Assembly (NCBI RefSeq): GCF_001649575.2
Contig: NC_051437.1
Span: 20,860,381-20,924,380 of the forward strand
Source: Kryptolebias marmoratus
Lineage: Eukaryota > Chordata > Actinopteri > Cyprinodontiformes > Rivulidae
Length of the DNA: 64,000 nt
Direction: 5' to 3'
The translations under genes and the position numbers were made by a program. Of this stretch, positions 1 to 60,831 are shown piece by piece; the first letter of the stretch is position 1, and the number at the start of each line of letters is the position of its first letter. Under the pieces are notes generated by a model. It saw only the letters and a program-made list of their open reading frames with translations. It did no database searches and was not told the origin of the DNA.

Positions 1-1260
1 AAAAAGTTGTTGACAAAGTTCCTGAAATGTGAGAAATGTGACTCTAGTTCACAGCACAAGAGAAACTACTGACCCAAAGTTAAATGAGGACATAATAATA
101 TCTCCAACTGTCTCAAAAACTAGACTAGTTATATTCAGACTTTATTACTTTGCCATTTTTTTCCTGGAAAAACTATGGCAAAAACAGGGTTATTAGCTGC
201 CATGTTTAAATTCAACTTAAAAAATATAACAGCCCCAAAGTTGGTGTTTCAGGACCCACAGTAGGGTCCTTACCTCAGCTTTAGAAACAACTGCTCTGCA
301 TTATTGTGACTCCGAACACAAGAGTTCAAATTAGTTCAGGAGTTAGTTAAAGTTTCTCACTCCAACACGATGGCTGGTCAAAACAAAAACTATCATAAAG
401 TAAGAAACACAATCCATACACTACTTTATCTCTTACTGATGGGTAATGTGTCCTTAAATTAAAAAAACAAAAACAAAAGAAGTGAAATTCGTAAAGAATG
501 CCAGCTACCACGTGTGTTAGCTTACCTACACTAACAGCCGAAGGGACTAAAAACAGCTCAAAAACGGTGACTTCCATGGAAGAGCCGTTTTGGATCGAGA
601 AGTCGGACATTTTTGATGTATTGGTACGTATTTACACTCAGATTTGTTGAGTAAAGAGCACAGATAAAAGTGTGTTTGTTTACACTGAGTGCGTACCTGT
701 ATTTCAGAATTGTGCATCATTGTTTCTGAAAAAACTATCGGGGTAAACGCTTTCAAACTGCACCAGTAGATATGATTCAAAATAGCCTTTTTTTGGTTTG
801 ATTTGATAGTTTGCAATGAATACCTTTAACTTTAGCTAAAACCCATTTATTTCCAGCCTTTCGGGCTGCTGCTGTCTCCAGCTGGGTGCGCTGTGACTTC
901 ACATCAGGCTCCTCTCTGCGTTGAATCAACAAATCACAGCTTTCACACAGAAAGACCCCAACTACAGCAGATGTTTACCACGAAGCCCCAGTTTGTTGGC
1001 ATATAGTAGCGGTAACGCGATTGCTTTTGCACTGTGAGCGTGTGTAAATTCTTAATATGGTTGCAAGTTTTCTTTTTTCTTTTTTTAATGAAGTAATTAC
1101 CTGTCTTTGATATGTGGAAGCCTTTTCTTTACTTTTCCTATTAATGAAGGCATGCAAAAATAAGTGGCATTGGATTATGATTATTGTTTAAGGCCAAAAT
1201 AATTAATAAAATAAACATAGTGGTTACAAAGTGGTATATGATTGTAATATGTGAGTGCAC
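1..1260. other. 5' flank, no gene recognised
   Basis: This AT-rich stretch lies upstream of the foxj3 first exon. I read both strands and found no exon-like open frame flanked by splice signals and no repeat family I recognise. A cluster of AATAAA-like words near 1200-1215 could be a polyadenylation signal of an upstream gene or chance in AT-rich DNA. The block at about 840-1030 is richer in G+C and could belong to a distal promoter, but nothing specific supports that. Confidence 0.4.
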
Positions 1261-1395
1261 TCTTGAGCGCGTCCTTGTAAAACGTCCTCAACATTGAAAG
1301 TAGGAACTAGTTTTTCTCCCCTCCTCACTCCCCTTGTCTTCTGAGGCGCATTGATTCATGTCGAAGGTGCTCCGGCTGGGAAGTAGTTCCAGCGG

Positions 1396-1426
<31 letters not shown>

Positions 1427-1500
1427 CCGGGCCGCCGGTGAGGTGCTGCCGAGCCGGTTAAACGCGAACACCGGGTCGAGCCTCTCCGTCTCCAGCCTCC
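1261..1500 (+). promoter_or_regulatory. foxj3: Probable foxj3 promoter / first-exon start region
   Basis: G+C and CpG content rise sharply here relative to the flanks, just upstream of a donor-bounded leader exon. There is no obvious TATA box, as expected for a CpG-type promoter. A GA microsatellite (1399-1426) sits in the middle, and an ETS-like GGGAAGT core lies just before it. The transcription start cannot be placed from sequence alone. Confidence 0.35.
1399..1426. repeat. (GA)n microsatellite in promoter/leader
   Basis: About 14 uninterrupted AG units lie in the CpG-rich promoter or leader. GA tracts in promoters can be variable, but no function is shown here. Confidence 0.9.
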
Positions 1501-1503
1501 GAA

Positions 1504-1563
1504 ATGACCACCGAGCCCAGCGGTCAGTTCAGCCCGACCCCGGCAGGGTCCCGCCGAACCTGA
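1504..1563 (+). CDS. Upstream ORF 1 in foxj3 leader (19 codons)
   Basis: An ATG at 1504 with a purine at -3 opens a 19-codon frame, MTTEPSGQFSPTPAGSRRT, that stops at TGA 1561-1563 well before the exon 1 donor. If transcription starts upstream of 1504, ribosomes would meet this frame before the foxj3 start codon, so it could lower foxj3 translation. Whether it is in the mature mRNA depends on the unmapped start site. No homology is claimed for the peptide. Confidence 0.3.
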   Translation: MTTEPSGQFSPTPAGSRRT

Positions 1564-1588
1564 GCGCGCGCAGAGTCTCGCGTGCGCT

Positions 1589-1712
1589 TCTTCTTTTTTT
1601 TTTTCTTTTTTCTTTTTTTTTTGAGTTTGTTTTCGTCCTCGAAGCGGGGGGAATATTTTCAAGTGACACACAACCACGGGCGTCGGGAATACAAAAAAAA
1701 AAAAAAAAAAAA
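1589..1712 (+). repeat. T-rich tract followed by A20 tract in foxj3 leader
   Basis: A C-interrupted T tract (1589-1622) is followed about 70 nt later by 20 consecutive A (1693-1712). In RNA these could pair over roughly ten or more bases. Homopolymers of this length also slip easily, so length may vary between individuals or be misassembled. Confidence 0.85.
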
Positions 1713-1746
1713 GAACCCGAGCCGGTTCTAATTCACCACCGCCACC

Positions 1747-1769
1747 ATCATCATCATCATCATCATGAT
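1747..1769. repeat. Short CAT trinucleotide repeat in leader
   Basis: About seven CAT/ATC units run directly into the upstream ATG pair at 1765 and 1768. Confidence 0.8.
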
Positions 1770-4700
1770 GCCCGACGGTGAGTATGAGCTCCAGGGTTGT
1801 TCCTCTGAAGGCACACGGCAGGCAGGTAATCATACATTTGGTGAAAGAAACCTTAAAGAACACGTTTTTTTTGACTTGATGGCAGGCCGTGACAAGTTGG
1901 CTGCCTGTGACAGCATCCATGCATGCAGGCTCTGAAGAATGTCAGTCGTTATGTCCGCCGGTAAAAGTCAACTTCTGCAAGTTTACTGCATGCTGGCATC
2001 GCCACAGTCAGGCTGTCAGACAGGATCCTGCTAATGAAAAGCACCACCTTGTATACGAGGCATAGGATATGCACAGGAGACTGTAGTCTTTCTAGCTGTT
2101 ATTATTGTTATTATTTTGAAAGCGTGAGAACTGACTTCTTAGAAGAGTTTCAGCACAGACGTGTCCCAAAGCAAAGCAGGAAAAAAACAAACAAACATTA
2201 GTTTTGTGAAGAAATTCCTGACTCTGTGTCATAAGTGAATGTGCCAAAAGCACCATGGTTCAAGGTGCATGCTTTTAAACACACAAAATCCGAAGTTTTG
2301 TCTTTTTGTTCCGCGCATTTGTGTTACAAGCCAAGGTTATCAGAGGCTCCCTGTGCTCAGTTTGGATTATAACTAGGAATGATATTAAATACATGTCATT
2401 TAGGACTGCTTTCATAAGTTGGACACGTTTCACAGATCGACAGCAAGGCCAGCGCACCTATAAGAGGTGTGTTTTGAAGGGAACACTGTTTGAATAATTC
2501 AGAACGTCTCCACGTTCCACCCCAGTGAATCATAAATCATTAGACCTTAATGTTGCCATGAAATGTGAACATGTCGTGCTTTAAACTGTCGTTATCTTTC
2601 CTTCCCACAGCTGCGTGGACAGCCAGGTTAATATCGCCCAACTTCACCTTCCTAAAGCTGCTCAGACAGTAGGAGGTGTGTGTGTGTGTGTGTGTGTGTG
2701 CGTGCAGCGTTCCGTTCGATAGAAACACCCCGCTCCTGATTTGGATGTGTCTCTAATTCCCATCAAGATGAGAGCTGTCTGAGCAGATTTCTCTCATCAT
2801 TATTTGCTCGGAGATTTACTTGTGCTTGTAAATGGTGTTGATTGAGGGCAATTTGGCTTTTTAATTGCCGAACAGCTGCCACACTCACTGCTGATTGCCA
2901 TTGTAGGCTTCCTCAGTACATCACTCATGGACCCCTAAATGCCTCATTAAAACGTTATGCAGAACCTCGCGAAACGTGAAGAAGAAGCAGGAGAAGAAGG
3001 AGCAACCGTTGTGATGTTTTACTGATTTGCGTTTTTCTCGTCGAAAAAGGTCACCGTAATTATCGTCAATGTCAGCAAAATGCAACGCAAAGTCCTAGGA
3101 TGACTTTTTGAAAGTTTGAATGAAGAGTTGTTTTTTTTATTTGTGTATCTGTGTGTGAATGTGTTCGCTCACTGCAGGCATTTCTTTGTTTTAAAATCAG
3201 TTGTGGCTGTCGTTCCCCGCTCCGTATTCTCATTCTTGCTTGTAATAAACTCTTTATTTCGTGCGACTTGGGCCGGTCTTCCTGCTCAAAGTCTGCCACT
3301 TAATGAAGGCATGATAGAGTTCCAACATTTAACACTGAACACACAGAGCATTTATTATAAAAGCTTCTGAAGAGGCTTGTCTTTCAAAGCGATATATATA
3401 TTTATATTTATCCTTCAGAACTGCATCTCAAATCGTGTTTGGGAACGTTGCATCCTGGTGAGTGTCGTTTCACTGAAAGGCCCAGCACGAGAAGTTTTTT
3501 TTTTTTTTTTTGTCTTGCAGCTCATTAGTAATCTGGTTTCCACTTTCCACGCCGCCACTGCTACAACAGGCTTATCTGCGTTTCGATCTGTTAACTTTTA
3601 CGTAAACCCCTAATAAGGGACGAAGCGCTTTTCGAGCGACAGTTTTGTCGCCGCGGAGCCACGATGCCAAGAGGCTGTCCGCTCCTCTTCATCATTAACA
3701 CTTCTGTTGTTGGTAAACTGCCTTGCTGGGAGACACCATAGCTATTAAAAGAGGTGAGGACGAGGTGTCACTTCAGCCTCTAAATGCTGGGCTACTCTAC
3801 AGGAGATCAGGTCACCCTAATTACCTCGAGTCATATCATTTATCAGCTATTTAAAAAAGATTATTGAAACGACTTGCTGTTTACCACACCCCCCTGTCTG
3901 CGGGGGGAGAAGCAGACAGTTATGTGGCCTGACTGTAATTTATTTATATATAAACAAGACTAAATCAGATATTGATTTACCCACAGGACGGACTCCTCTG
4001 TCACCGGGCTCTAAGTTTATGAATTTGACAGCACATTAGAGCGGAGCGTGCTCTCCTTTTTCAAGCACCTTTAAGTTCCCTGAGTGCTCCCAGTCACTGT
4101 GATTTTTTGTCATGTCCTCCGGAAAGTACACATAATTTGAATTCTAATGCAGCAAATCCTTTTATCTTGTCAAAATCCTCTTTGATTCAGTTGGCGAGGC
4201 GTCGCCGCGATTTCAAAAAGGAAAGATGTGAGAGATAAGATGGGGGGGGATGATCACCTTTGGAGGGCCCCCTTATTTGGATTGAACTCGCCAGCTGTGC
4301 TGCCAGCGACGAGAGTTCGGCGTGGAGCTCCCACTGTGAACCTGGTGTCCTCCTCGAGCTGAGAGCGCCGCACTCTGCTGGTTGTGTTTTTAATGAGCAA
4401 CAATTGTTAGGCAATTTTCCCGTAAAACAATGTAATTACAAACAAGCATCAAAAAGCTGTAATGCTTCTGAAAAATGTAAATGACTCCCCATTATCAAGC
4501 GCAACAAATCCGAAACTGTGCCTCGGAGCCTGGGCCTCGGGGTCCGGGATGCTCACTTCTGTTATTAATGCAATTCACAAGCCAAACTTTTTAGGTTGGT
4601 ACAGTTGGGCGCTTTAATCTATTTTTGTTGTAAATTAATGAATTTTTAAAGAGGACTAGTCCTCGCTGAATAGGCCTGGATGTGGGAGTGTGGTTTGGGT

Positions 4701-7700
4701 TGCGGTGACGCAGTGCTCTAGCCTCCTTTGCTGTGCAGAGCATGAGTTCACAAGCAGCATCCCGTCTCTCTCCTGGGACCTTTCGATGGGGGAGTTTGCT
4801 GAATGCTGCACTCTTATGTTTTATTTATGACAAAATATGCCTTTTTAACTCTGCCGTTGTCAGAATCTGAAATTCTGGTAGCTGTTTTTTTTTTTTTTTT
4901 TTCCTTGAGTCTTGCGATTTGCTAACTCCTACCTTGGCAGATGTTTTCAGGTGTTGCCTTCTGTGTGGGCTCAGCGGTTAAATATTTTCTTCTAAGCCTG
5001 GAGGGATTCAATGACTGATTGAATTCCTCTGATACTATTTTCTTTTTGATTAAGATTTTCTTTCAGACCTTAGAAAGATGGTGTAAATCACAACATTCTT
5101 TTTGAATTCAGATGCCACTGGATGAACTCGGTTGATATGAGGCGGCAAATGAAGTGTTCTGTCATTGATAGAATATCATCCCGCGTAATAATCTTTTTAA
5201 TTTTTTCTCTTACGCACGAGTTTGCTTGACCAATCTTTTGAAGGACCGAGGCTACAAAAGGTATCTCACTTTTAAGTAGTGCATTTCATTGATGCGTCTC
5301 CATGTCTCGTGGAAAAAAAAAAAAAAGGGGGGGGGGGAGTATCAAATGATAATTGCTTAACCTAGCTCCATTTAGGGAAGAGCAAACAGCCACTGAGGAC
5401 AGCTGATTTGCCTTGATATCTTATAATTGAACCTTTTCAGGGTTATGTTTTGCTGAAGCAGAAAGTAATTAAGACGTTCAATGCTGCTTTTTGGACCTTT
5501 TCCTCTTTCCTTTGAATGGCCCACACTTCTAGACATGTCAGCGCTCAGAATGCCTACAGAGTTTCCTTTGACACATTAGCCTTACACTTGCCAAAGCAGT
5601 CCTTTCCAGAAACCCCTTCTGCTCTGCTCGCTCTCCGGGTGGGTATTTTGTCATTACTTCATTTTGCTCTGAAAATATTTTGATGCCTCTTTCTTTTGAG
5701 CTCCCCCCAACTCATCCCCTCTTTTCTCACCCATCCCCAGTCACTCCATTGAAAGTTCTCTATTAAAATGCAGAACTGTAAAGCCTCTCTCAGTCTAAAA
5801 GCCTGCTAGCAGCAGGGGACTGTTGGCTGTTAGTGATGCATGCAGCTGAGTGAGTGCATAACAGCTACAAAATCTAATGGGTGAATACATTCAATCACAC
5901 ACATATCCTCAGCTCTTTTTAAAGCGACAATATTCCCAGTCATCAAAGCAGTATGTACAGTGCAAAGAGTAGTGCATTAATTTTTTTTTTTTTTGAGGAG
6001 GGGAAGATAAAAAAAACATTTCTTGCTCATAAACATCTACATCTTATTTTTAAAAATAATGCTTGTAATCTTTTCTGTAAGTGCCCGCCGATGGCTCACA
6101 GCCGTCAAGATGAAGAAGTTTAGACGTGTTCATTTTGAGTAAAGTAAAATAAAAAAAAATCAGAAATCATTTTTTTTACCATTTGTTGAACCTCTCCTAC
6201 TCATGTTAGCTGATGACATCTGTCATGGAAAATATTCTGCAGCAAATTTATCCTAAATCTGTCCAAACTACTCAATGAAAGATTGTTTTAATGTGTATTC
6301 AGCTGCCAGAAGATCCTAAACTCAACACCCAACCTAGGTACAGATGTGCACCTTGCATACAGAGTTTTCTGATAAAGCATTAAGGGGTTATACGTGTGAT
6401 GTCATTGCTGATGTCTCACGCTGGAGTTACGTCCATTGACTGAGGGGCAAAAAGACCACTGACGATGATCGTGGATTGGCTCAGAGGCTTGAAAACACAG
6501 AAAACAGAACGTAAATGGAGAAGAGTTGTCTTGCTATAGACTTTGCAAATAGATTTAGCAAAAAATCTAAACCTATCCTTGTTATAAACTCCCCCAAAAT
6601 GAAATGAAACCAAACGAACTGCTGCAGTTTATAAAGACTTAAGCCAATAACCAGAAGTGTGGATTTGCAGTGAACACTCTGTCGGTTGAGTTTGTATTTT
6701 CAGGATAAAACTTTTTTATTTTACAATATTTTAAAAAAACCTACAGACTAAACCTGCTATTTGGTATATCCCAGTCTTAGTTCACACAACTGCAGTGTTG
6801 TTGCTAAGATTTGATGGAGGGAAAATGTATTTATTGTCATTTCGGTGTCTGCATTGAAGATAACGGTAAATGGTCGGCTCGACAAGCTCAGGATAACGTT
6901 AATACGTGGGTTCTGCAAATGAAACATGTGAAGCAAGTGGTTAAACATTTAACTTTAGCTCCAAAGTATAAAATGTTCCCTAAAAACATTTTTACCAGTT
7001 TAACAAATAGGCTTGGGTTCGGGGTATGGGTAAGGCCGGATCCAAACGTCACATCAACGAACAGTGATGTAGGTGCAGAACCTCTGTGTGCACAAACTGG
7101 CTGCTTTGATTACTGCCCAATGGTTGCATCAGTTAGTTCTCCTGCTGTGCAACAAGATAAGTTATTTAACTGATGTGGTTGTTGTGGTGCATTCAGAGAC
7201 CCACAAGCAACAACTTAGGATAGAGATGCTAAAAGATAAACCACAAATTTGATCTAAAAGACTGATTTTTCTAAACTAATTGTCCGAATGTGAGGCGTCT
7301 CCTCTGATACCGTGCACTCCCACGATGTTGACATGTGGCTCGGCAGATATGGGAAACAAAGGTTGGGTAATTGGTTGGGTTTGCCCACCCAGCAGGACCC
7401 CCTCTTCCCACAAGCCAAGTCATATCCCCTCCTTTTTCCGTCTTTGCTCTATGCCATTACTCATCGTCCCAACACCTCACCAGGCTCGCGGTGTGAAGCT
7501 CCACCGTGCGACCGCTCAGCCTGCCCACGCTCCCAAACTTCTCGGCAACAACAGCCACGAGAGCGCAGCAGGTCGGGACTTGTGGCAGGCTGATTTGCAG
7601 CTTGAGCCTTCTTTTAATGAGAAGAAAATAAGTACTTGTTGTACTGTGTCTTGTGTGTCACCACCCAATTCCCACCTACCCACCACCACTAAAACCTCAG

Positions 7701-9546
7701 GAAAAATGAAACAAGGCGCACTAATTAAGATGGCTTTCTGGGATTTGGAAGAAAGGTTTTGGCTATGCTTCTCCCACAGTGATAGAGCCCGGAGGAGAAG
7801 ATGGGGGCTGTTTCATGCAAGAAGCCTCATCGAGTTTCTCTTGATTCTTCTTTCTTTGCTCTAGTTCCACTGCCTGGCTCGTTTGACTTGATGAGTGCAC
7901 AGCTTAACATATGCCTTTTTTTTTTCTTCTCGTCCTTGTAATTAAGCAAAGATATTTCAGATTCTAGGTATTTCCCCCTTTTCTTATTCATCTTATTGGG
8001 CTTTCCACAGCGAAAGGTAGAAGATGAGACAAAGGTGTTTCATCTTAGTGGGCATCTTTATTGAAGTTATAGCATCTTTATTTATTACATTTTGAATGGA
8101 GAAAGCGTTGGCGATCTTTGTTGTTGAAGGACACACAAAGGTTAGCACATGGGGTGGTAATGAAAGTTTAGATGTGGTTTCCTTCGTATTTGGAACAACT
8201 ACTGTGGACTGGTCATTGCATTGGGGAACACTTTCGTCACCTTTATTTAACAGACAGTAAGGCGCTTATTTCCCATAAGTACTAAGTAAAGAAATTGATC
8301 TTTGTCAAATTAGAGCATGGCACCATCTTCTGTGATGAGTAACAGTTATGTGACATTCTCAGTCCGGTAATGACAACCCAGCAAACGTTCGTGACTAACT
8401 GAAATACAGAACAATTGGTAATTTTTCTTGTGTGCACCCAATTATTCTATTCTTTTTCATCCTGAATCACGCAAAAACTATTTACAAAAAAAAACCCCAT
8501 TATGTGTTCCTACTGGGTTTAACTCGAGACATGTTTTTAGGTTCAGCTTTCCCTAAAAAGTACTATTATAATTAAAGGTTGAGGATTACGGAGCTCTTTT
8601 TCCCACTGCTTGTGTCTGACAAGGATCTGGGAGTCTGATTGGGACAGAGGGGTGGGCACGGACTTGTCGGCTGAGTGTGACACGTCGAGTCAGAAATGAA
8701 ATTGTGAGTGAGTGTGTGGGATGTTTGGGGGGAGGGGGGGCAGTCGTGGACTAGACGTAAAAGGGGAAAGGGACGAGCCTTTCAGCTCCTCCGGAGGGTT
8801 GGAATTCCTCCCGAGCTGTTCCCCCCATTTGGCAGGCACTTGTGAAAACAATTCCCCAGCTTTTAGTCACCCTGCAGATCCAATTGCCATTTCCACTTTG
8901 GAGGGAATGAAACTTTGAGCCAATCCAGATAGACACAGCACAGAAGGGGGAAAGGGAGAAGGGTTTTAATCAGGTTGGACAGATGCCGAGGCCAGTTGAA
9001 TGGTTGTGCGATATTAATATCTTATGAGGGCTGTCTGGCAGTGCAAGCTCACCGTCTTGTGTGGTTTTGTTTGTACATTTCAGCAGTAGCAGCCATACTG
9101 GTGGCTAAATGAAGACTTTGTGAAAATGCACAAAGAGAGGACTCTGCCGTTCACTTCAGCGACTTCCCCAGATGCTTTGGCCAAAAGAAAGATGGAAAGA
9201 AATGGGAAGAGTAAGACACTCACCTTATACCCACCCTCTACACTACTGTGCTAATGAATGTATGATTAACAGTAACTGCGTGATAAATTGTTTTCAGGGT
9301 CCATAGATCACATAGCAAATAATATTTATGTGCAGTGTTAAAGACAAAGGGATTAAAATACCAAAATATTTAGTTTTCTGTAACACAAAGCTAGACTGTA
9401 TGTGGAAAATAATGTGCAACTTGACATCTGTGTGACTGCCAAATGTGGTGTCTGCTCCAGCTACAGAAGATGAATAGGCATAGTAAATAAACCTCCTGCT
9501 CTTTTCAGGACTGAGCCAAGACTGCTGCACAGAACCCGTTCAGTGA
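1765..9546 (+). CDS. Upstream ORF 2, spans the exon 1-exon 2 splice (16 codons)
   Basis: Two consecutive ATG codons (1765, 1768) lie ten bases before the exon 1 donor. Joining 1777 to 9509 gives the closed peptide [16 protein letters not shown], with TGA at 9544-9546, 76 nt upstream of the foxj3 start. If the candidate extra exon (9084-9210) is included, the frame still closes, after [13 protein letters not shown]. The frame is therefore seen only in spliced RNA. It depends on the inferred junction and may act as a translation-dampening uORF. Confidence 0.35.
2676..2700. repeat. (GT)n microsatellite
   Basis: About 12 GT units in intron 1. Confidence 0.9.
2745..2950. promoter_or_regulatory. 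Candidate conserved non-coding element 1 (intron 1)
   Basis: The block is free of simple repeats and carries homeodomain-like TTTAATTG/TAATTG cores with mixed base composition, unlike the flanking AT-rich intron. This is an impression of texture only; no alignment was run. Confidence 0.2.
3755..3905. promoter_or_regulatory. Candidate conserved non-coding element 2 (intron 1)
   Basis: This complex, repeat-free stretch contains CTAATTACC, ATTTATCAGC and a TTATTG motif in close succession. Such clusters of TAAT, GATA and SOX-like words are typical of developmental enhancers. Unconfirmed. Confidence 0.18.
4380..4690. promoter_or_regulatory. Candidate conserved non-coding element 3 (intron 1)
   Basis: It carries many AT-core motifs (TTTTTAATGAG, ACAATTGTT, GTAATTACA, TTATTAATGC, TAAATTAATGA) within unique sequence. 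ACAATTGTT resembles a palindromic SOX word. Only a cross-species alignment could confirm constraint. Confidence 0.22.
9084..9210 (+). other. foxj3: Candidate alternative non-coding leader exon of foxj3
   Basis: The 127-nt segment is preceded by a T-rich tract ending TACATTTCAG and followed by GTAAGA. It contains a five-codon frame (ATG to TGA) and no path into the foxj3 frame. Foxj3 genes can have more than one leader exon, so this is plausible, but cryptic acceptor/donor pairs are common in introns. Confidence 0.25.
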
Positions 9547-9622
9547 GCCAATAGGAGATCCTCCACACGCCACGTTGCTGAGCCTCACACCTTCTTCTTT
9601 GACCTCTCGAGGATCAGTAACT

Positions 9623-58900
<49,278 letters not shown>

Positions 58901-59924
58901 ACCGAGGGTGGGGGGGGACGTGAAACAAGAGGAGGGAGTAGAGACTGCCCTGTGGGACCACAGCGACTCGTTGTTACGGAGGTGTCCGACCTGCTTCGTC
59001 CGCCTGCGTGAAGGGAAACAGATATGACAATCCAACTGAGAACAAATGGAAAATAGTTTTTAAAAAGATGCTGGACTGCTTTTTTTTTCTAATATAAGTG
59101 GCTGATGAGTCTAAAGACAATCATTGTAAAATCCAGAGGACAGACTTTTTTTTTTTTGCTGTGGGACAAATCCAGAAGGGAAACACGATGTTAGAGTTGC
59201 AAGTCTCCAAAGTGTCGTCGAATCTTCTGTGAATTGTTTTCCTTTTATCTTAATTGTGTTTCCTGCTGCAGCTTGTGTCCCGTGTCCGCAGAGTTTCACT
59301 GCCCGTGCAAGAAGAAAAACTCTAAAACTCCCTGCAGATCAGTTACATTTCACACCAGGCATGTCCAGATGTTTCCGCTTTTCCTCCTTATCATAAACCC
59401 TTCACCCTCTTTGTTGCTGAACCTCTCTAAATTGCTGTGAATCTTAACAAAAATGAGGAGAAAAAAAAACAAAAAAAAAAGATTTTTAAGGCAGAGTATT
59501 GAGTGGAGCACCACCTGCTGGTTAAAAACAGCGCTATTCAGATTCAGCTTCTTGAAAATAATCAACATGCCACAAGTTGTTTCTCTTCGACCTCTATTCT
59601 GTCATTTAAAACTCAGATTTTGTAGGGTTTTTTTAATTTTTTTTTTATCTTAATTTATGCCGTAATTTTATGTGATGCAGTAGTTCACAGTTCCATGTTC
59701 TCAGGGTGGAATGCTCGCAAACATCTTCACATCTGTGCCATTTCTATAAATATATGAGGTGAACTGTGTGCCGTGTGGTGCTGTCGGTGTTCGGATCCTG
59801 TTGGCATCTTTTTTACTGCCGCCGAAAAGGACAGAATCGGTATTTGTCAAATCTATAAGCTAAAACAAACAAGATACTGCAGAATAAGCTTTTTTTGGTA
59901 ACTTAAACAGCGGCCACAAATTAG

Positions 59925-59930
59925 AATAAA
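59925..59930 (+). terminator. foxj3: Candidate proximal poly(A) signal AATAAA
   Basis: Canonical AATAAA about 1.0 kb into the 3' UTR. It could give a short 3' UTR lacking the distal Pumilio sites. Confidence 0.4.
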
Positions 59931-60561
59931 GACACGACACGGGCCAGGTTTGGATTTTTTTTCAACATTGAGTCGCAGCGTTTTGGTATGTAAGGTAGTT
60001 TAACTTCTTAGGCTACTGTAATAAATTAAACTTTGACCTCGTAGGAGAAGCTGGTCAATTTCAAGATGCCTCATTTAGGGAGAAAAGGAGCAGATTTTGC
60101 ACAACGCCAAGCTGGATAGCATCTAGGTCAAAAAAAAAGAAATATATATATAAAAATAGCTCTTTTGTATTTCTTTAAAAAAACAACAACATTAAAGCGA
60201 AGACGAAATGTTTCTCTTTGTTTTGTTTATAGTGATGTTAATTTTGTCTCTGTGTACTATTGTTGTCTCTGATTTCCTTTAGCATAAAGGTGTACAGCTT
60301 CATACAGCTAAAGAAAAAAATCTGATTAAACGAATGAATTACTTTCTATCAACACTTTAGGTTCGTATATTTTCTACAGTGAAATATGGAGCTTAAAGTG
60401 CTGTTTGATTTGGAGGATCTCTGTGATTTTTCAGGTGGTCAAAACAATGTTTCATTGTGGAGAGCGAGGAAAAAAAAAGTGAAATACCTGTTATTGCCAT
60501 AGGATGCTGTATTGCAGTGACCAGCATATGTATATCCTCTCTGTTTGTGTGTCGTTGTCCC

Positions 60562-60569
60562 TGTAAATA
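60562..60569 (+). promoter_or_regulatory. foxj3: Pumilio response element TGTAAATA
   Basis: Exact match to UGUANAUA, the core of Pumilio binding sites, in the distal 3' UTR. Confidence 0.45.
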
Positions 60570-60682
60570 ACCGTTTGTTGCTCCTCTGTTTGCCCTTGAA
60601 AATCACAGACTGATTAAAAAGAAGAGAGAAAAGCAGCAAACAGAGATGGTATTTTGTAATTCGACCTTCAGGATTTGCATCA

Positions 60683-60690
60683 TGTACATA
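60683..60690 (+). promoter_or_regulatory. foxj3: Pumilio response element TGTACATA
   Basis: A second exact UGUANAUA match, 114 nt after the first edge of the previous one. A near match, TGTATATC, lies at about 60529. Confidence 0.45.
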
Positions 60691-60825
60691 TTTTCAGTAT
60701 ATCGTAAAGAAGTGATTTGCAAGAAAAAAAAGAAGAAAAGAAAACCCAATACTGGCATTGGCGTTATGTGTGTCATAAATATTCTGTGTGTGGAGGTTCA
60801 ACTGTTAAAATTCTGTCAAGTGTTT

Positions 60826-60831
60826 ATTAAA
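60826..60831 (+). terminator. foxj3: Candidate distal poly(A) signal ATTAAA
   Basis: ATTAAA in GTTTATTAAAATGTC, the last good hexamer before the composition changes. ATTAAA is the commonest variant hexamer. Confidence 0.45.

Larger units (their letters stand above)
1330..1777 (+). other. foxj3: foxj3 exon 1 (non-coding leader), start approximate
   Basis: The 3' edge is a good donor: the exon ends CCCGACG and the intron begins GTGAGT at 1778. The 5' edge is uncertain. The exon is GC-rich but interrupted by a T-rich run (1589-1622), a run of 20 A (1693-1712) and a CAT repeat just before the donor. It holds two upstream ATG contexts (1504 and 1765/1768). Joining 1777 to 9509 puts it in front of the foxj3 start codon. 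The assignment rests on position, orientation and the donor; no transcript was available. Confidence 0.55.
1778..9508 (+). other. foxj3: foxj3 intron 1
   Basis: This 7.7 kb intron has donor GTGAGT and acceptor CTCTTTTCAG. It holds a GT microsatellite (2676-2700), A/T homopolymers and several blocks with the texture of conserved regulatory DNA (listed separately). I see no clear transposon. Open frames at 6811-7173 and 7280-7864 begin with TTG rather than ATG, lack splice context and are taken as chance. A possible alternative leader exon lies at 9084-9210. Confidence 0.6.

Noticed and set aside
1288..1920. 210-codon minus-strand frame across the foxj3 first exon
   Set aside because: The translation is made of Asp, Phe, Lys and Ser-Leu runs that simply read the CAT, A/T and GA repeats; it crosses the promoter and donor of foxj3.
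6811..7173. 120-codon + strand frame in intron 1
   Set aside because: Starts at TTG, has no splice context and no recognisable motif; chance in intron sequence.
7280..7864. 194-codon + strand open frame in intron 1
   Set aside because: It begins at TTG, has no splice context, no domain and Pro/Ser/Thr-biased low-complexity composition; taken as chance.
9575..9622. Possible 16-residue N-terminal extension of FOXJ3
   Set aside because: The frame is open and resembles the longer mammalian leader, but the first codon is TTG and there is no ATG between the in-frame stop at 9512 and 9623. The ATG at 9623 with A at -3 is the better start.
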